NCBI RefSeq assembly: GCF_034111725.1
Contig: NZ_JAWUWR010000012.1
Coordinates: forward strand, 33,333 to 97,332
Length of the DNA: 64,000 bases
Reading direction: 5' to 3'
DNA from: Thalassolituus sp034111725
Lineage (GTDB): Bacteria > Pseudomonadota > Gammaproteobacteria > Pseudomonadales > Oceanobacteraceae
Shown here one piece after another: positions 36,262-45,505 of this stretch. The position numbers and the translations under genes are program-made. A model generated the notes under the pieces. That model ran no database searches. It worked only from the letters and a program-made list of their open reading frames with translations, and was not told the DNA's origin. The first letter of the stretch is position 1, and each line of letters begins with the position of its first letter.

Positions 36262-36519
36262 TTATTGGCCGTTAACAATCACTGTTTTGTCATCTATTAG
36301 AGCAAAGCGTGGTTGGGCAACACCGCCAATAACAACTTCTTCCGTGAACATAGCATACGGCCTGACCCAGTGGCTAAAATCACCGTAGAGCGTACGATAA
36401 TGCACCAACCACTCTTCGGTTTCACTGTGGCGCACTAAACCGAACACTTCGTAATCGCTACCCTTGTAGTGACGGTAGCGACCACTTTTTATACTAGGTG
36501 TTGTTATATCTTCGTTCAT
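36262..36519 (-). CDS. DUF1653 protein
   Basis: An 85-residue protein with the DUF1653 pattern GRYRHYKGSDYEVFGLVRHSET followed by YGDFSHWVRPYAMF. The fold is a small beta barrel; the molecular role is unknown. It ends 4 bases before the ybaK start and begins 5 bases after the SIMPL gene stop, so the three genes are probably one transcript. Confidence 0.88.
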   Translation of the reverse strand: MNEDITTPSIKSGRYRHYKGSDYEVFGLVRHSETEEWLVHYRTLYGDFSHWVRPYAMFTEEVVIGGVAQPRFALIDDKTVIVNGQ

Positions 36520-36524
36520 TTTTA

Positions 36525-37226
36525 CTATTTTTCTGTAATGGCAAAGCGAACTTGCACACTCTGTTCGATATCTTGTTTTTGAATCAACATTTCTGATCCA
36601 ACTGACGAATCTTCCATTTTTGCGTTGCGCATTTGCGCCATCATCATAACCGGCTGAGGACTGTAGCCGCCTTGCTCTTGAATAAACTGCACTGCGCCTA
36701 GGCTGTTATCTAACGTTGTGGCCATAAAATTCGCTTTGTCGCGTGCATCGAGTAGAGCAAGTTTGGCGGCTTGACGCTGTAAGCTTGGCAGGTCATTAAA
36801 ACGCAGATTAGTATTTTGAATTTGAATGCGGCCATCTTCCATTAAGCGGTGTACTAAACGGCCGTAATCATCAAGATTGCGCAGTGTAATAGTCACGCGG
36901 CGGGTGACTTGTTCGCCGGTGTATTTGCGCGTGCTGCTATCGCGTTGCCATTCGTACATTGGTTGATTGCTAATGTGCGCTGCGTCGATGTCATCTTTAC
37001 TAATATTTAAATCAGACCGCACTTTCAATACTTGCTGGAACACGGACTCAACGCTGTCGCGGGCTTCGGCTAATGTTTTCTTGGTATCACTAAGAGAAAT
37101 GTACAGCTGCAAATAATCGGGCATTACTTCGATTTTGCCGTAACCACTGACGTCGATAAAAGGTTCGTCGGCCCAGCTAGGGAAAATAATAAATAGGGCA
37201 ATAATAAACGCAGATAATTGTTTCAC
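36525..37226 (-). CDS. SIMPL-domain (DUF541) periplasmic protein
   Basis: A 233-residue exported protein. Signal peptide 1-19 ends FPSWA/DEP. The rest is a SIMPL/DUF541 domain (ISVSGYGKIEVMPDY-like start, VESVFQQVLKVRSDLNISKDDI, YTGEQVTRRVTITLRNLDDYGRLVHRLMEDG). Homologues form periplasmic oligomers linked to oxidative or envelope stress. Function not established. Confidence 0.88.
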   Translation of the reverse strand: MKQLSAFIIALFIIFPSWADEPFIDVSGYGKIEVMPDYLQLYISLSDTKKTLAEARDSVESVFQQVLKVRSDLNISKDDIDAAHISNQPMYEWQRDSSTRKYTGEQVTRRVTITLRNLDDYGRLVHRLMEDGRIQIQNTNLRFNDLPSLQRQAAKLALLDARDKANFMATTLDNSLGAVQFIQEQGGYSPQPVMMMAQMRNAKMEDSSVGSEMLIQKQDIEQSVQVRFAITEK

Positions 37227-37277
37227 AGGTTCAATCTCCTTCGTGTTTTATACGCACATGTCGTCTAGTTTATTGTT

Positions 37278-37562
37278 TTATAACTGTGACGAATTATCCA
37301 TAGCGGCTAATTGTTCTGGTGTTGCTTCTTGCTGGTATTGCGCCTTCCAAACATCATATGGCATACCGTAAATAATCTCGCGCGCAGCATCATAGGTTAA
37401 CGCTTCTCCGCCTTCGGCTGCCGCAGAGGTGTACCATTTTGCTAAGCAATTGCGGCAAAATCCTGCGAGGTTCATTAAATCAATATTTTGCACGTCTTTG
37501 CGTTCGTCTAGATGTTTCAATAATCGGCGGAATGCGGCAGCTTCTATTTCAGTTTTGGTCAT
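37278..37562 (-). CDS. DUF1244 protein
   Basis: A 94-residue helical protein of the DUF1244 family: AFRRLLKHLDERKDVQNIDLMNLAGFCRNCLAKWY, with the paired cysteines C-R-N-C, and the YGMPYDVWKAQYQ helix. ATG 37562 is preceded by AGGAT and starts at the conserved N-terminus; an upstream in-frame ATG at 37595 adds an unconserved piece. Role unknown. Confidence 0.88.
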   Translation of the reverse strand: MTKTEIEAAAFRRLLKHLDERKDVQNIDLMNLAGFCRNCLAKWYTSAAAEGGEALTYDAAREIIYGMPYDVWKAQYQQEATPEQLAAMDNSSQL

Positions 37563-37655
37563 GGCGTATCCTGTGTAGCAGTAAATTGTGACCACTAGGT
37601 TCGACCTTAGTGCATCATAATGGTTGCGAAGTTTGTGGTTTAAAAATATCGAAGC

Positions 37656-38606
37656 TTAAAAGTGTTGGTAACCACTGGTCGCCAATTCGAGAGGCTCTCC
37701 ATTGTGGCATAACTCAACTTTAGCAGCACCGGCTTTAACGCTACCAATACGCAGGCACTGATCTAAGCCAACGGTGGTTGCAAAGGCTTCAATTCGAGTG
37801 CGGTACTCTGGTGGTGCTGTAAACAATAATTGGTAATCATCTCCGCCGGTAAGGCAACGAGACCAGTTACTGTTACTCATTGGCACAGCCGTTGGAATCC
37901 ATGCTGCCTCTATGTGCATAGTGACATTAGATTGTTTTGCGATATGCGTAGCATCTTGCAATAGCCCATCGGATATATCTAGGCATGCCGATGCCACGGT
38001 TAACAGTAATTGTCCAAAGGCGATGTGCACTTGTGGATGGTAATACGCCTGAGTGAATTTGGTTTGACGAGCGGGCTCGTTGATTACCGTATCCAACGCC
38101 AGCGTCGCCGCACCTAGGTTACCGGTGAGCCAAATATCATCACCGGCTTCTGCTCCAGAGCGAATAAGGCGTTCATTCTGTGGTAGTAAGCCTTGCACAG
38201 CGATAGTGATTACGGTGGTTGGTCCGGATGTGGTGTCTCCACCTAACAGTCCAATCCCTAACTCATGTGCCGTTTGCCTCAAACCCGTGGCGAAATCCGC
38301 TAGCCATTCTTCGTCGGCTTTAGGCAAGGTTAATGCTAAATGAAAGCCTTGAGGCCATGCCCCCATCGCGGCTAAGTCACTAACGGCACAACGCAGAGCG
38401 CGGCCAGCAATTAAATGGGCGGGAGCCTTGGCCGGAAAGTGAACATCGGCCACTTGGGTATCAATGCTTTGCGCTAAATCCATATCTGCAGGTACGGTGA
38501 TAACGGAGGCATCATCACCATTTCCTAAACGAATATTCTCGCATTGGGGATACCCGTCGGCAAAGTAACGCCGGATCAGATCGAACTCGCCTCTGTGCTC
38601 GCTCAT
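37656..38606 (-). CDS. thiL: thiamine-monophosphate kinase
   Basis: Phosphorylates thiamine monophosphate to the diphosphate cofactor used by transketolase and others. 316 residues of the AIR synthase-like fold: GEFDLIRRYF at the N-terminus, GNGDDASVITV, SIDTQVADVHF, ALRCAVSDLAAMGAWP, LGGDTTSGP and CLDISDGLLQDA. It is the last gene of the riboflavin/nusB operon, 18 bases after nusB. Confidence 0.93.
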   Translation of the reverse strand: MSEHRGEFDLIRRYFADGYPQCENIRLGNGDDASVITVPADMDLAQSIDTQVADVHFPAKAPAHLIAGRALRCAVSDLAAMGAWPQGFHLALTLPKADEEWLADFATGLRQTAHELGIGLLGGDTTSGPTTVITIAVQGLLPQNERLIRSGAEAGDDIWLTGNLGAATLALDTVINEPARQTKFTQAYYHPQVHIAFGQLLLTVASACLDISDGLLQDATHIAKQSNVTMHIEAAWIPTAVPMSNSNWSRCLTGGDDYQLLFTAPPEYRTRIEAFATTVGLDQCLRIGSVKAGAAKVELCHNGEPLELATSGYQHF

Positions 38607-38624
38607 GATCGCTCCGGCAGCGGA

Positions 38625-39086
38625 TTAACCGCGAGGGCCTTTGATTTCGACCATACGTTCGCGCTGTGCTAAACGATCAAGCACACCATTGACGTATTTA
38701 TGGCCATCGGTAGCGCCGAAGGTTTTCGCTAGCTCGACGGCTTCGTTAATAACGACCTTGTAAGGTACGTCTAAACGATGGGCCATTTCGTAGGCTGCTA
38801 AACGCAAAATGGCGAGTTCAACCGGTGTCATTTCATCAATACGGCGATCTAAGAAGGGTGCAAATTTTTCATCAAGACGTCCTTTCTCGCGCGGCACTCC
38901 ATGCAAAATATCGCTGAAATATTCTAAATCCACATTGCTCATATCGTTGTCAGTACGGAATTCCGCTTCGATTTGAGTTAGGTTTGCACCACCTACTTGC
39001 CATTGATACAAAGCTTGAACGGCGAAGCGACGTGCTTTTCGACGTGCTGCAGGGCTCGCTTTTTGAGTGCCAGAAATGCGTGACAT
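38625..39086 (-). CDS. nusB: transcription antitermination factor NusB
   Basis: Binds boxA RNA with ribosomal protein S10 in rRNA antitermination. 153 residues, all helical: RKARRFAVQALYQW, ILHGVPREK, RRIDEMTPVELAILRLAAYEM, and VVINEAVELAKTFGATDGHKYVNGVLD. An N-terminal basic stretch precedes the fold. It starts 5 bases after ribH. Confidence 0.95.
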   Translation of the reverse strand: MSRISGTQKASPAARRKARRFAVQALYQWQVGGANLTQIEAEFRTDNDMSNVDLEYFSDILHGVPREKGRLDEKFAPFLDRRIDEMTPVELAILRLAAYEMAHRLDVPYKVVINEAVELAKTFGATDGHKYVNGVLDRLAQRERMVEIKGPRG

Positions 39087-39091
39087 CGAAA

Positions 39092-39568
39092 TTAAGCCTC
39101 CATGGCTTTAAGTAGAGCAACCATCTCGAAGGCAGACATGGCTGCCTCTTCGCCTTTATTGCCTGCTTTTGTGCCAGAGCGTTCGATTGCTTGTTCGATG
39201 GTATCTACGGTTAGTACGCCAAATGCCACTGGAATGTCGTACTGCATTGCCACTGACGACAAGCCTTTCACACATTCACCAGCCACGTATTCGAAATGCG
39301 GTGTGCCGCCACGAATAACAGCACCCAATGCGATAATCGCATCGTATTTAGCGCTAGCAGCGGCTTTTTTAACCACTAATGGAATTTCGACGGCACCCGG
39401 AGCACGAATGATGGTGATGTTATCTTTGTCGACGCCATGACGTAACAAAGAATCAACCGAACCTTCTAGTAAACTTTCAACAACGAAAGCATTCCAGCGG
39501 CCAACAACAATGGCGTAGCGGCCATCGTTTGGAGTGAGGTTTCCTTCAATCGTCTTAATATGTTTCAT
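39092..39568 (-). CDS. ribH: 6,7-dimethyl-8-ribityllumazine synthase
   Basis: Condenses the pyrimidinedione with the four-carbon butanone phosphate to make lumazine. 158 residues with IVVGRWNAFVVESLLEG, the active-site RAPGAVEIPLV and GAVIRGGTPHFEYVAGECVKG (catalytic histidine in HFEYV), and VAFGVLTVDTIEQA. It is placed between ribBA and nusB in the usual proteobacterial order. Confidence 0.95.
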   Translation of the reverse strand: MKHIKTIEGNLTPNDGRYAIVVGRWNAFVVESLLEGSVDSLLRHGVDKDNITIIRAPGAVEIPLVVKKAAASAKYDAIIALGAVIRGGTPHFEYVAGECVKGLSSVAMQYDIPVAFGVLTVDTIEQAIERSGTKAGNKGEEAAMSAFEMVALLKAMEA

Positions 39569-39584
39569 AGTCTTATCTCTAAAC

Positions 39585-40700
39585 TTATTCGCAAAAAGGG
39601 ATGTATTCGGTGATTTCTAGATCAAAGCCAGAAATCCCGCTGTATTTCATTTCGGAGCTGAGTAAACGCATTTTTTTAATGCCTAGCTCGCGTAATATTT
39701 GGGAGCCAGTGCCTATGGTTAAAAAGGCGCCTGAGCTATCGGTGTTAGGACTACGTACCGGACGCGCACGACCAAAGAAGGCATCAAGATTATCGTTAAC
39801 ATCTTCTTTTTGATCAGCAGACAACAACACCAAGACACCTTTGCCTTCTTCAGCAATACGCTTTAATGCTTGGGTAGATGACCAGCTTGGTGAGTCAGGG
39901 GTGCGTAAACCTAGAACATCGCGAATGAGATTATTGGTTTGTACCCGCACGAGTGTCGGTTCGTTTTGCGATACCGTGCCTAAGCTCAACGCTAAATGAG
40001 TTTCACCTAAAATCGTGTCGCGGAAGGTGTGCAACGTAAAATCACCAAATTCGGTGTGCACTGTGTCTTGGGATAAACACTCAACGGTTTTTTCGTTGGC
40101 CATGCGGTAGTGAATTAAATCGGCAATCGTACCGATTTTAAGGCCGTGCTTTTCCGCAAAAATTTCTAAATCTGGACGACGCGCCATAGTGCCATCGGCA
40201 TTCATGACTTCAACAATCGCGGACGATGGCAGTAGCCCCGCCAGACGCGCTAAATCACAACCGGCTTCGGTATGACCGGCGCGGCTTAATACACCGCCAG
40301 GACGCGCACGTAATGGGAATATATGACCAGGCTGTACTATGTCTTCCGGTTTGCTGTAAGAATCGACCGCCACGCGAATAGTACGCGCGCGATCAGCCGC
40401 TGAAATACCCGTGGTCACACCTTCGGCTGCTTCAATAGAGACAGTGAACGGCGTGGAAAAACGCGCACCATTTCCAGCAACCATTGACGGTAAGCCTAAG
40501 TAATCACAGCGATCACCGGTTAGAGTTAAGCAGATTAATCCGCGTGCTTCCGTGGCCATAAAATTGATAATTTCAGGCGTTACTTTTTCCGCAGCAACAA
40601 TAATGTCGCCTTCGTTTTCACGATCTTCGTCATCCATAAGAATGACCATTTTTCCGGCGCGAATGTCGGCAATAATGTCTTCGATTTTATTCAGTGGCAT
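39585..40700 (-). CDS. ribBA: 3,4-dihydroxy-2-butanone 4-phosphate synthase fused to a degenerate GTP cyclohydrolase II domain
   Basis: The N-terminal domain (1-205) makes the four-carbon unit of riboflavin from ribulose-5-phosphate: MDDEDRENEGDIIVAAE, ATEARGLICLTL, and HTEAGCDLARLAG are intact. The C-terminal domain (206-371) has the GTP cyclohydrolase II fold but lacks the three-cysteine zinc motif and the RGQEGRGIG-type catalytic segment, so it is probably inactive. A separate ribA is expected elsewhere. 371 residues, as in other RibBA-like proteins of this group. Confidence 0.9.
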   Translation of the reverse strand: MPLNKIEDIIADIRAGKMVILMDDEDRENEGDIIVAAEKVTPEIINFMATEARGLICLTLTGDRCDYLGLPSMVAGNGARFSTPFTVSIEAAEGVTTGISAADRARTIRVAVDSYSKPEDIVQPGHIFPLRARPGGVLSRAGHTEAGCDLARLAGLLPSSAIVEVMNADGTMARRPDLEIFAEKHGLKIGTIADLIHYRMANEKTVECLSQDTVHTEFGDFTLHTFRDTILGETHLALSLGTVSQNEPTLVRVQTNNLIRDVLGLRTPDSPSWSSTQALKRIAEEGKGVLVLLSADQKEDVNDNLDAFFGRARPVRSPNTDSSGAFLTIGTGSQILRELGIKKMRLLSSEMKYSGISGFDLEITEYIPFCE

Positions 40701-40764
40701 AGCTGCTCACCCTATCTAAAATGTCTATGTTGATCGTGGCGATGTACTCACGACCGTAACGAAA

Positions 40765-41415
40765 TTATTTCCAGAAACCATTCTCGGCTAAAAAGCTGGG
40801 TGTAATAGCGTTACTTGCTGTTTTGCTGCCTGTTAGTAATTGCTCTAGGTAACGAGCAATGACATCGACTTCCAAGTGAACATGATGACCAGGTTGTAAA
40901 TCGCACAGGGTCGTCTGCTCAGCAGTATGCGGCACGATATTGAGACTAAACCCAGTGGCGGTTAAGTCATTGGTGGTTAAACTCACGCCATCAACCGTAC
41001 TAGACCCTTTTGAGGCATTATAACGGCGCAAGTCTGCTGGTACCTCGATATCAAAGCGCACAGAGCGAGCGTCAGCATGACGGCTTTGTACTCGGCCTAC
41101 ACCGTCAACGTGCCCGCTGACAATGTGTCCGCCCATTCGCGTGGTTGGCATCATGGCCTTCTCTAAATTCAGCTTATCACCCATCTGCCATTGAGCAATT
41201 CGGGTGTGCGTAATGGATTCGCGCGAGACATCCGCTTCAAAACCATCACCATGCAAAGTAACGACAGTTAGGCAAACGCCATTGGTGGCGATACTGTCGC
41301 CCAACTTAACGTCGCTAAGGTCCAATGACTGGGTTGCTACCCGTAAGCGGATATCCCCTTGTTGTTGCGATATATTGGCGACACGGCCAACCGCTTCAAT
41401 GATTCCGGTAAACAC
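40765..41415 (-). CDS. ribE: riboflavin synthase, alpha subunit
   Basis: Dismutates two lumazines to riboflavin. The 216 residues comprise two similar lumazine-binding repeats: MFTGIIEAVGRV ... GDSIATNGVCLTV ... FEADVSRES, and MGGHIVSGHVDGVGRV ... SSTVDGVSLT. The family's C-terminal trimerisation helix is present (VDVIARYLEQLL). It follows ribD closely. Confidence 0.95.
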   Translation of the reverse strand: MFTGIIEAVGRVANISQQQGDIRLRVATQSLDLSDVKLGDSIATNGVCLTVVTLHGDGFEADVSRESITHTRIAQWQMGDKLNLEKAMMPTTRMGGHIVSGHVDGVGRVQSRHADARSVRFDIEVPADLRRYNASKGSSTVDGVSLTTNDLTATGFSLNIVPHTAEQTTLCDLQPGHHVHLEVDVIARYLEQLLTGSKTASNAITPSFLAENGFWK

Positions 41416-41430
41416 GTTACAGACCTTTCG

Positions 41431-42555
41431 TTACGCTTCTTTTGCGACTGGGGGTTTGACGGGGCGCAAGGTAAGACGTAAATCATCACCTACTTGACGT
41501 GAGTCCTGCCAATGCCAGCGTATTTGTTCTTCCATGCTATCCAAAGGTAAGGATAGCAGTGGGCGAGCGTTGCTCCCCAATAGGGTGGGGGCACAATATA
41601 AAATCAGTTCATCGACTAATCCTGCAGCGACAAATGCACCCGCAAGAGCAGCCCCCGATTCAACTAATACTTCGTTGCATCCGCGCTCGCCAAGTTCCTG
41701 TAATAGAGCGTAAAGATCGACTTTGTCTTTTTTCTCTCCGCTCCAGTAAGCCAGTTTCCCTAACTTTTCGTCGCGGGAAATGGGATCAGCGCTAACCTTG
41801 CGAGTGGCAATTAATACATCACCTTTCTGGGCAAATAATTTAGCATCGCCGCCAATACGGTTGCGTCCGTCGATGACAACGCGTAATGGCTGACGCCATA
41901 GGTGCTCTTCGAGTTCTATCCCGGTTTCTTCTGGGCGTACCGTCATGGCAGGGTTATCAATCAGGATACTATCGGCACCTGTAATAACAGCGCAGCTGCG
42001 TGCGCGCGTTCTTTGCACATCACGACGTGCTGCTGGGCCGGTAATCCATTGACTTTCGCCGGATGCCATTGCGGTACGACCATCTAGGCTTTGCGCTAAT
42101 TTAACGCGAACGAAAGGTAGGCCAGTGCGCATACGCTTCATAAAGCCAGCATTGAGTGCCTCAGCTTCGGCTTGCAGACAGTGCTCTGTCACTTCGATAT
42201 CAGCGTCACGTAGCATGTTGTAACCACGACCAGACACCAAAGGGTTAGGATCGCGTGTGGCACCAATAACTTCAGCAATACCGGCATCAATTAAACCTTG
42301 TGCACATGGGGCTGTGCGTCCTGTGTGTGCACAAGGCTCTAAGGTAACGTAAGCGGTTGCGCCTTTGGCCATATCGCCAGCATCCTGTAAGGCCTGCACT
42401 TCGGCATGAGGGCCACCGGCTTTTTTGTGCCAGCCTTCACCAACAATAACGCCTTCACGCACAATGACGCAGCCAACTCTAGGGTTAGGGCTAGTGCTGT
42501 ATAAACCGAGTTTGGCGAGCTGTAGGGCACGGGCCATATAATATTCGTGATTCAT
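41431..42555 (-). CDS. ribD: bifunctional riboflavin deaminase/reductase
   Basis: Two-domain riboflavin enzyme of 374 residues. The deaminase domain (1-145) has the zinc ligands H50 with E52 in HAE, C75 in PCAH and C84. The reductase domain (146-374) has VKLAQSLDGRTAMASGESQWITG and LVESGAALAGAF. Its start overlaps the nrdR stop by four bases. Confidence 0.95.
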   Translation of the reverse strand: MNHEYYMARALQLAKLGLYSTSPNPRVGCVIVREGVIVGEGWHKKAGGPHAEVQALQDAGDMAKGATAYVTLEPCAHTGRTAPCAQGLIDAGIAEVIGATRDPNPLVSGRGYNMLRDADIEVTEHCLQAEAEALNAGFMKRMRTGLPFVRVKLAQSLDGRTAMASGESQWITGPAARRDVQRTRARSCAVITGADSILIDNPAMTVRPEETGIELEEHLWRQPLRVVIDGRNRIGGDAKLFAQKGDVLIATRKVSADPISRDEKLGKLAYWSGEKKDKVDLYALLQELGERGCNEVLVESGAALAGAFVAAGLVDELILYCAPTLLGSNARPLLSLPLDSMEEQIRWHWQDSRQVGDDLRLTLRPVKPPVAKEA

Positions 42556-43028
42556 TGCGTACTGACCTCATCATGACTGGATGGCGACAAACGCTCAATT
42601 TCAGCGCGGAATTCGTCGAGGTCTTTGAAACTGCGGTAAACAGAGGCGAATCTAACATACGCAACTTGGTCTAGTTGGCGAAGTTCAGCCATAACGCATT
42701 CACCAAGAACGCGGCTATTAATTTCGCGTTCGCCCATGGCGCGCAGCTTATGTTTGATACGTACGATAGCGGCTTCCACGTCCTCGACACTAACAGGGCG
42801 TTTTTCCAGCGCTCGCTGGATACCTGAGCGGAGTTTTTCTTCGTGGAAGGGCTCACGGGTACCGTCGTGTTTGATGATACGAGGCATGACTAATTCGGCG
42901 GTTTCGAACGTGGTGTAACGTTCACCACACTGTATGCATTCCCGGCGTCGGCGCACTTGCTCACCATCGGCAACCAGACGGGAGTCTATGACTTTGGTTT
43001 CTGGATGGGCGCAAAAAGGACAATGCAT
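42552..43028 (-). CDS. nrdR: transcriptional repressor NrdR
   Basis: Represses ribonucleotide reductase genes in response to dATP/ATP. 158 residues: an N-terminal zinc ribbon with C3, C6, C31 and C34 around the basic RRRRE, then an ATP-cone domain (VMPRIIKHDGTREPFHEEKL ... YVRFASVYRSFKDLDEF). It heads the nrdR-ribD-ribE-ribBA-ribH-nusB-thiL run. Confidence 0.95.
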   Translation of the reverse strand: MHCPFCAHPETKVIDSRLVADGEQVRRRRECIQCGERYTTFETAELVMPRIIKHDGTREPFHEEKLRSGIQRALEKRPVSVEDVEAAIVRIKHKLRAMGEREINSRVLGECVMAELRQLDQVAYVRFASVYRSFKDLDEFRAEIERLSPSSHDEVSTQ

Positions 43029-43144
43029 ACGTTAAAGAGCGTTCCGAATAAGGGAAATAGGCGATTCAGCCAGAGAGCGCATGGTACTCCGGCTGGGCGT
43101 TTCAGGCAAGTAATGGGCCGTTATCAAACACGAATATCAGCCAT

Positions 43145-43167
43145 AAAAAAGGCCGCTCGAGGCGGCC
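43145..43167 (-). terminator. terminator of metal-dependent hydrolase copy 1
   Basis: GGCCGC/GCGGCC with a 5-base loop followed by T6 on the minus strand. Confidence 0.88.
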
Positions 43168-43190
43168 CAAAGTGTGAAGCAATCGAACAA

Positions 43191-44117
43191 TCAAGCAGCA
43201 GCGGTGGACTTCGCTGCGCGATATGGGTTTTTGATCTGGTCAGCAAGCATTCCGCCTTCGTCCAGCATCTTATGGCGCCACTCATCAAGTAGTGCCACTG
43301 TGTCGTGATCGTTCGGGTGGAAGCCCGGACGGAAGAAATCAAGATACTTACCAGCAAGTTGTGGGAACAAACCTTTCCAACCCCACAAGAAGGTGAAGCC
43401 TTTCCAGTTGTCCTTGAACTTAAATAAGCTCTTATCTGCCCATAACAAGCGCATATGACCTGTACCTACTACTCCAAAGAAGAAAATAGTGGCGATAATC
43501 ATCGTCAGTGTACGAGTGAAGTAACCGCCCCCGGCCAATTCGTAAACATCGTAAGCCACGACTTTATGCTCGTTTTCTTCTAGGGCATGCCACATCCAAA
43601 GCTTTAATGCTTCAGGGTCTTTAATCATTTGCTGGTGGCGTTCATCGCGTAGTAGCTGTTCTGCCAAAATCGCGGTGTAGTGTTCAAGCGCTACAGTGAT
43701 CGCTAACTGAATTTTCTTTGGCAATATTTTACGGCCAAGTTTGAATAACATACCGAGTTCTTTATCCAACTGCTCGGCAGGGAATCCATGATTAGCGGCC
43801 ATATTATTGAAAGCGGCATGCTCTTTACTGTGCATGGCTTCTTGACCAATAAACCCAGATACCTGCGCTTTTTGCATTGGATCTGTAATGATGCCACGGT
43901 AGTTTTTCACAGAGTCTACGAAGAAGGTCTCACCTTCTGGAAAAAGCGCTGATAGCGTGGTCCAGAATGTCGTTAAAAAAGCATTGTCGCCATACCAATA
44001 ACGATTGGTGTCCTCTGAGAACTCAAAGTCCATACGGCGTGGTGGAATACCGGCACGCTCGCCTGCAGTCATGCGGACATTGCCAGTGTTTGTATCGGCT
44101 AATGTTGCTTGTGTCAT
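43191..44117 (-). CDS. COG3687-type metal-dependent hydrolase, tandem copy 1
   Basis: A 308-residue protein of the predicted metal-dependent hydrolase family (PF10118). Candidate metal ligands sit in a ferritin-like four-helix pattern: E63 in GETFF, E93 and H96 in GQEAMHSKEH, E145 and H146 in ALEHYT, and E180, E183, H184 in LEENEHK. A hydrophobic helix (about 205-222) suggests membrane association. It is the downstream member of three tandem paralogues, each with its own leader and terminator. Activity is not established. Confidence 0.85.
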   Translation of the reverse strand: MTQATLADTNTGNVRMTAGERAGIPPRRMDFEFSEDTNRYWYGDNAFLTTFWTTLSALFPEGETFFVDSVKNYRGIITDPMQKAQVSGFIGQEAMHSKEHAAFNNMAANHGFPAEQLDKELGMLFKLGRKILPKKIQLAITVALEHYTAILAEQLLRDERHQQMIKDPEALKLWMWHALEENEHKVVAYDVYELAGGGYFTRTLTMIIATIFFFGVVGTGHMRLLWADKSLFKFKDNWKGFTFLWGWKGLFPQLAGKYLDFFRPGFHPNDHDTVALLDEWRHKMLDEGGMLADQIKNPYRAAKSTAAA

Positions 44118-44182
44118 ATGAGAGTCCTGCTGTTGTTTGTTTAAATCACGAAAACTATTAAACGTTGTCTAAGTCATTGGTA

Positions 44183-44204
44183 AAAGGTAGCTCTCCGCCA
44201 ATTT
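44183..44204 (-). promoter_or_regulatory. conserved upstream element of hydrolase copy 1
   Basis: A 22-base block (AAAGGTAGC, two variable bases, TCCGCCAATTT on the plus strand) is matched at 20 of 22 positions upstream of copy 2 at nearly the same distance from the ATG (66 versus 72 bases). The remaining leader differs, so this is probably a shared promoter or regulator site. Confidence 0.5.
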
Positions 44205-44427
44205 GATTCAGGTGTTATGGGTGCAAGAAAGACAGATCATTAACGATTTTGGCGAGGTCATGCCGAAAATGCGTCGATAAATACTTATACAAGACTTCTA
44301 CCCGTATTTTACGCTCAATATTCGGTAAATTTATGGGAGGTTATGTTACACCGAGGGGGTTTTTAACTGCCATTGGTGTTATATGTGCCAAAAGATATTT
44401 GCATATGTGTCATATCTGGCGACGTAC

Positions 44428-44462
44428 ATAAAAAAAAGAGGCCGACGAATCGGCCTCTTTTA
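44428..44462 (-). terminator. terminator of metal-dependent hydrolase copy 2
   Basis: AAAAGAGGCCGA/TCGGCCTCTTTT stem with CGAA loop and a further T-run on the minus strand. Confidence 0.9.
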
Positions 44463-44488
44463 GAGCTACTTGCTAAGCTGAGATGATA

Positions 44489-45412
44489 TTAAACCGCAGC
44501 CGCTGGGCGTGTCTTGCTTGGATTTTTGATTTGATCCGCCAACATACCGCCGTCACCTAGCATACGATGACGCCAATCGTCTAGTAGCGCCTCAGTATCA
44601 TGATCGTTCGGGTGGAAACCTGGGCGATAAAAATCAAAGTACTGGCCAGCCAAGCGCGGGAATAAGCCATTAAAGCCCCATAGGAACTTCAAACCTTTCC
44701 AGTTTTCTTTGAAGTTGAACAAGCTTTTGTCTGCCCACAGGAGGCGGATATGGCCAGTGCCAACAACGGTGAAAAAGATCACTGTCGCAATGAACATAAC
44801 AAAAACGCGCTCAGCGTAATTACCGCCGGCTAATTTATACACGTCGTAGGCAACAATTTTGTGTTCGTTTTCTTCTAGGGCGTGCCACATCCACAATTTT
44901 AATGCTTCTTTGTCTTTGAACATTTCTTGGTGACGTTCATCGCGCAAGAGCTGTTCCGCTAGAATTGCGGTGTAGTGTTCTAGAGCTACGGTTGCTGCAA
45001 GTTGCATGCGCTTAGGAATAACTTTGCGAATGACCTTAAATAACCAGCCCAGCTCTTTATCAAGTTTTTCAGTCGGAAAGCCGTGCTTGCTGGCCATACC
45101 GTTGAACGCTTCATGTTCTTTGCTGTGCATCGCTTCTTGCCCAATGAAGCCAGATACTTGGTCTTTCAGTGTTTGTTCAGTAATGATGTGACGGTAGTTT
45201 TTTACCGTATCAACGAAGAAGGTCTCGCCTTCGGGAAATAGCGCTGACAGCGTCGTCCAAAACGTCGTTAAGAAGGCGTTATCGCCATACCAGTAACGGG
45301 TTGTTTCGTCGGTGAACTCGAAGTCCATGCGACGCGGAGGAATGCCTGCTCGCTCGCCGGCTGTCATACGGACAGTGCCAGTGTTGGTGTCGGCTAAAGT
45401 TGCATTTGTCAT
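44489..45412 (-). CDS. COG3687-type metal-dependent hydrolase, tandem copy 2
   Basis: A 307-residue paralogue, closest to copy 1. All candidate metal residues are kept (GETFF, GQEAMHSKEH, ALEHYT, LEENEHK). The first 30 residues are nearly the same as copy 1 (TLADTNTG...VRMTAGERAGIPPRRMDFEF), and even the ribosome-site leader ATATGAGAGTCCTGCTG (plus strand) is shared. The hydrophobic helix is at about 204-221. Confidence 0.85.
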   Translation of the reverse strand: MTNATLADTNTGTVRMTAGERAGIPPRRMDFEFTDETTRYWYGDNAFLTTFWTTLSALFPEGETFFVDTVKNYRHIITEQTLKDQVSGFIGQEAMHSKEHEAFNGMASKHGFPTEKLDKELGWLFKVIRKVIPKRMQLAATVALEHYTAILAEQLLRDERHQEMFKDKEALKLWMWHALEENEHKIVAYDVYKLAGGNYAERVFVMFIATVIFFTVVGTGHIRLLWADKSLFNFKENWKGLKFLWGFNGLFPRLAGQYFDFYRPGFHPNDHDTEALLDDWRHRMLGDGGMLADQIKNPSKTRPAAAV

Positions 45413-45483
45413 ATGAGAGTCCTGCTGTGCTTTGTTGTTTGTTTATTTCACTACACTATTAGACGCCGTCCATGACTATCTCT

Positions 45484-45505
45484 AAAGGTAGCAGTCCGCC
45501 AATTT
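45484..45505 (-). promoter_or_regulatory. conserved upstream element of hydrolase copy 2
   Basis: The counterpart of the 22-base element at 44183; the two differ only at two central bases. Copy 3 has no clear counterpart. Confidence 0.5.

Noticed and set aside
40690..43030. FMN riboswitch upstream of riboflavin genes
   Set aside because: The gap before ribBA is only 64 bases and I do not see the conserved RFN stems there; the operon reads straight from nrdR.
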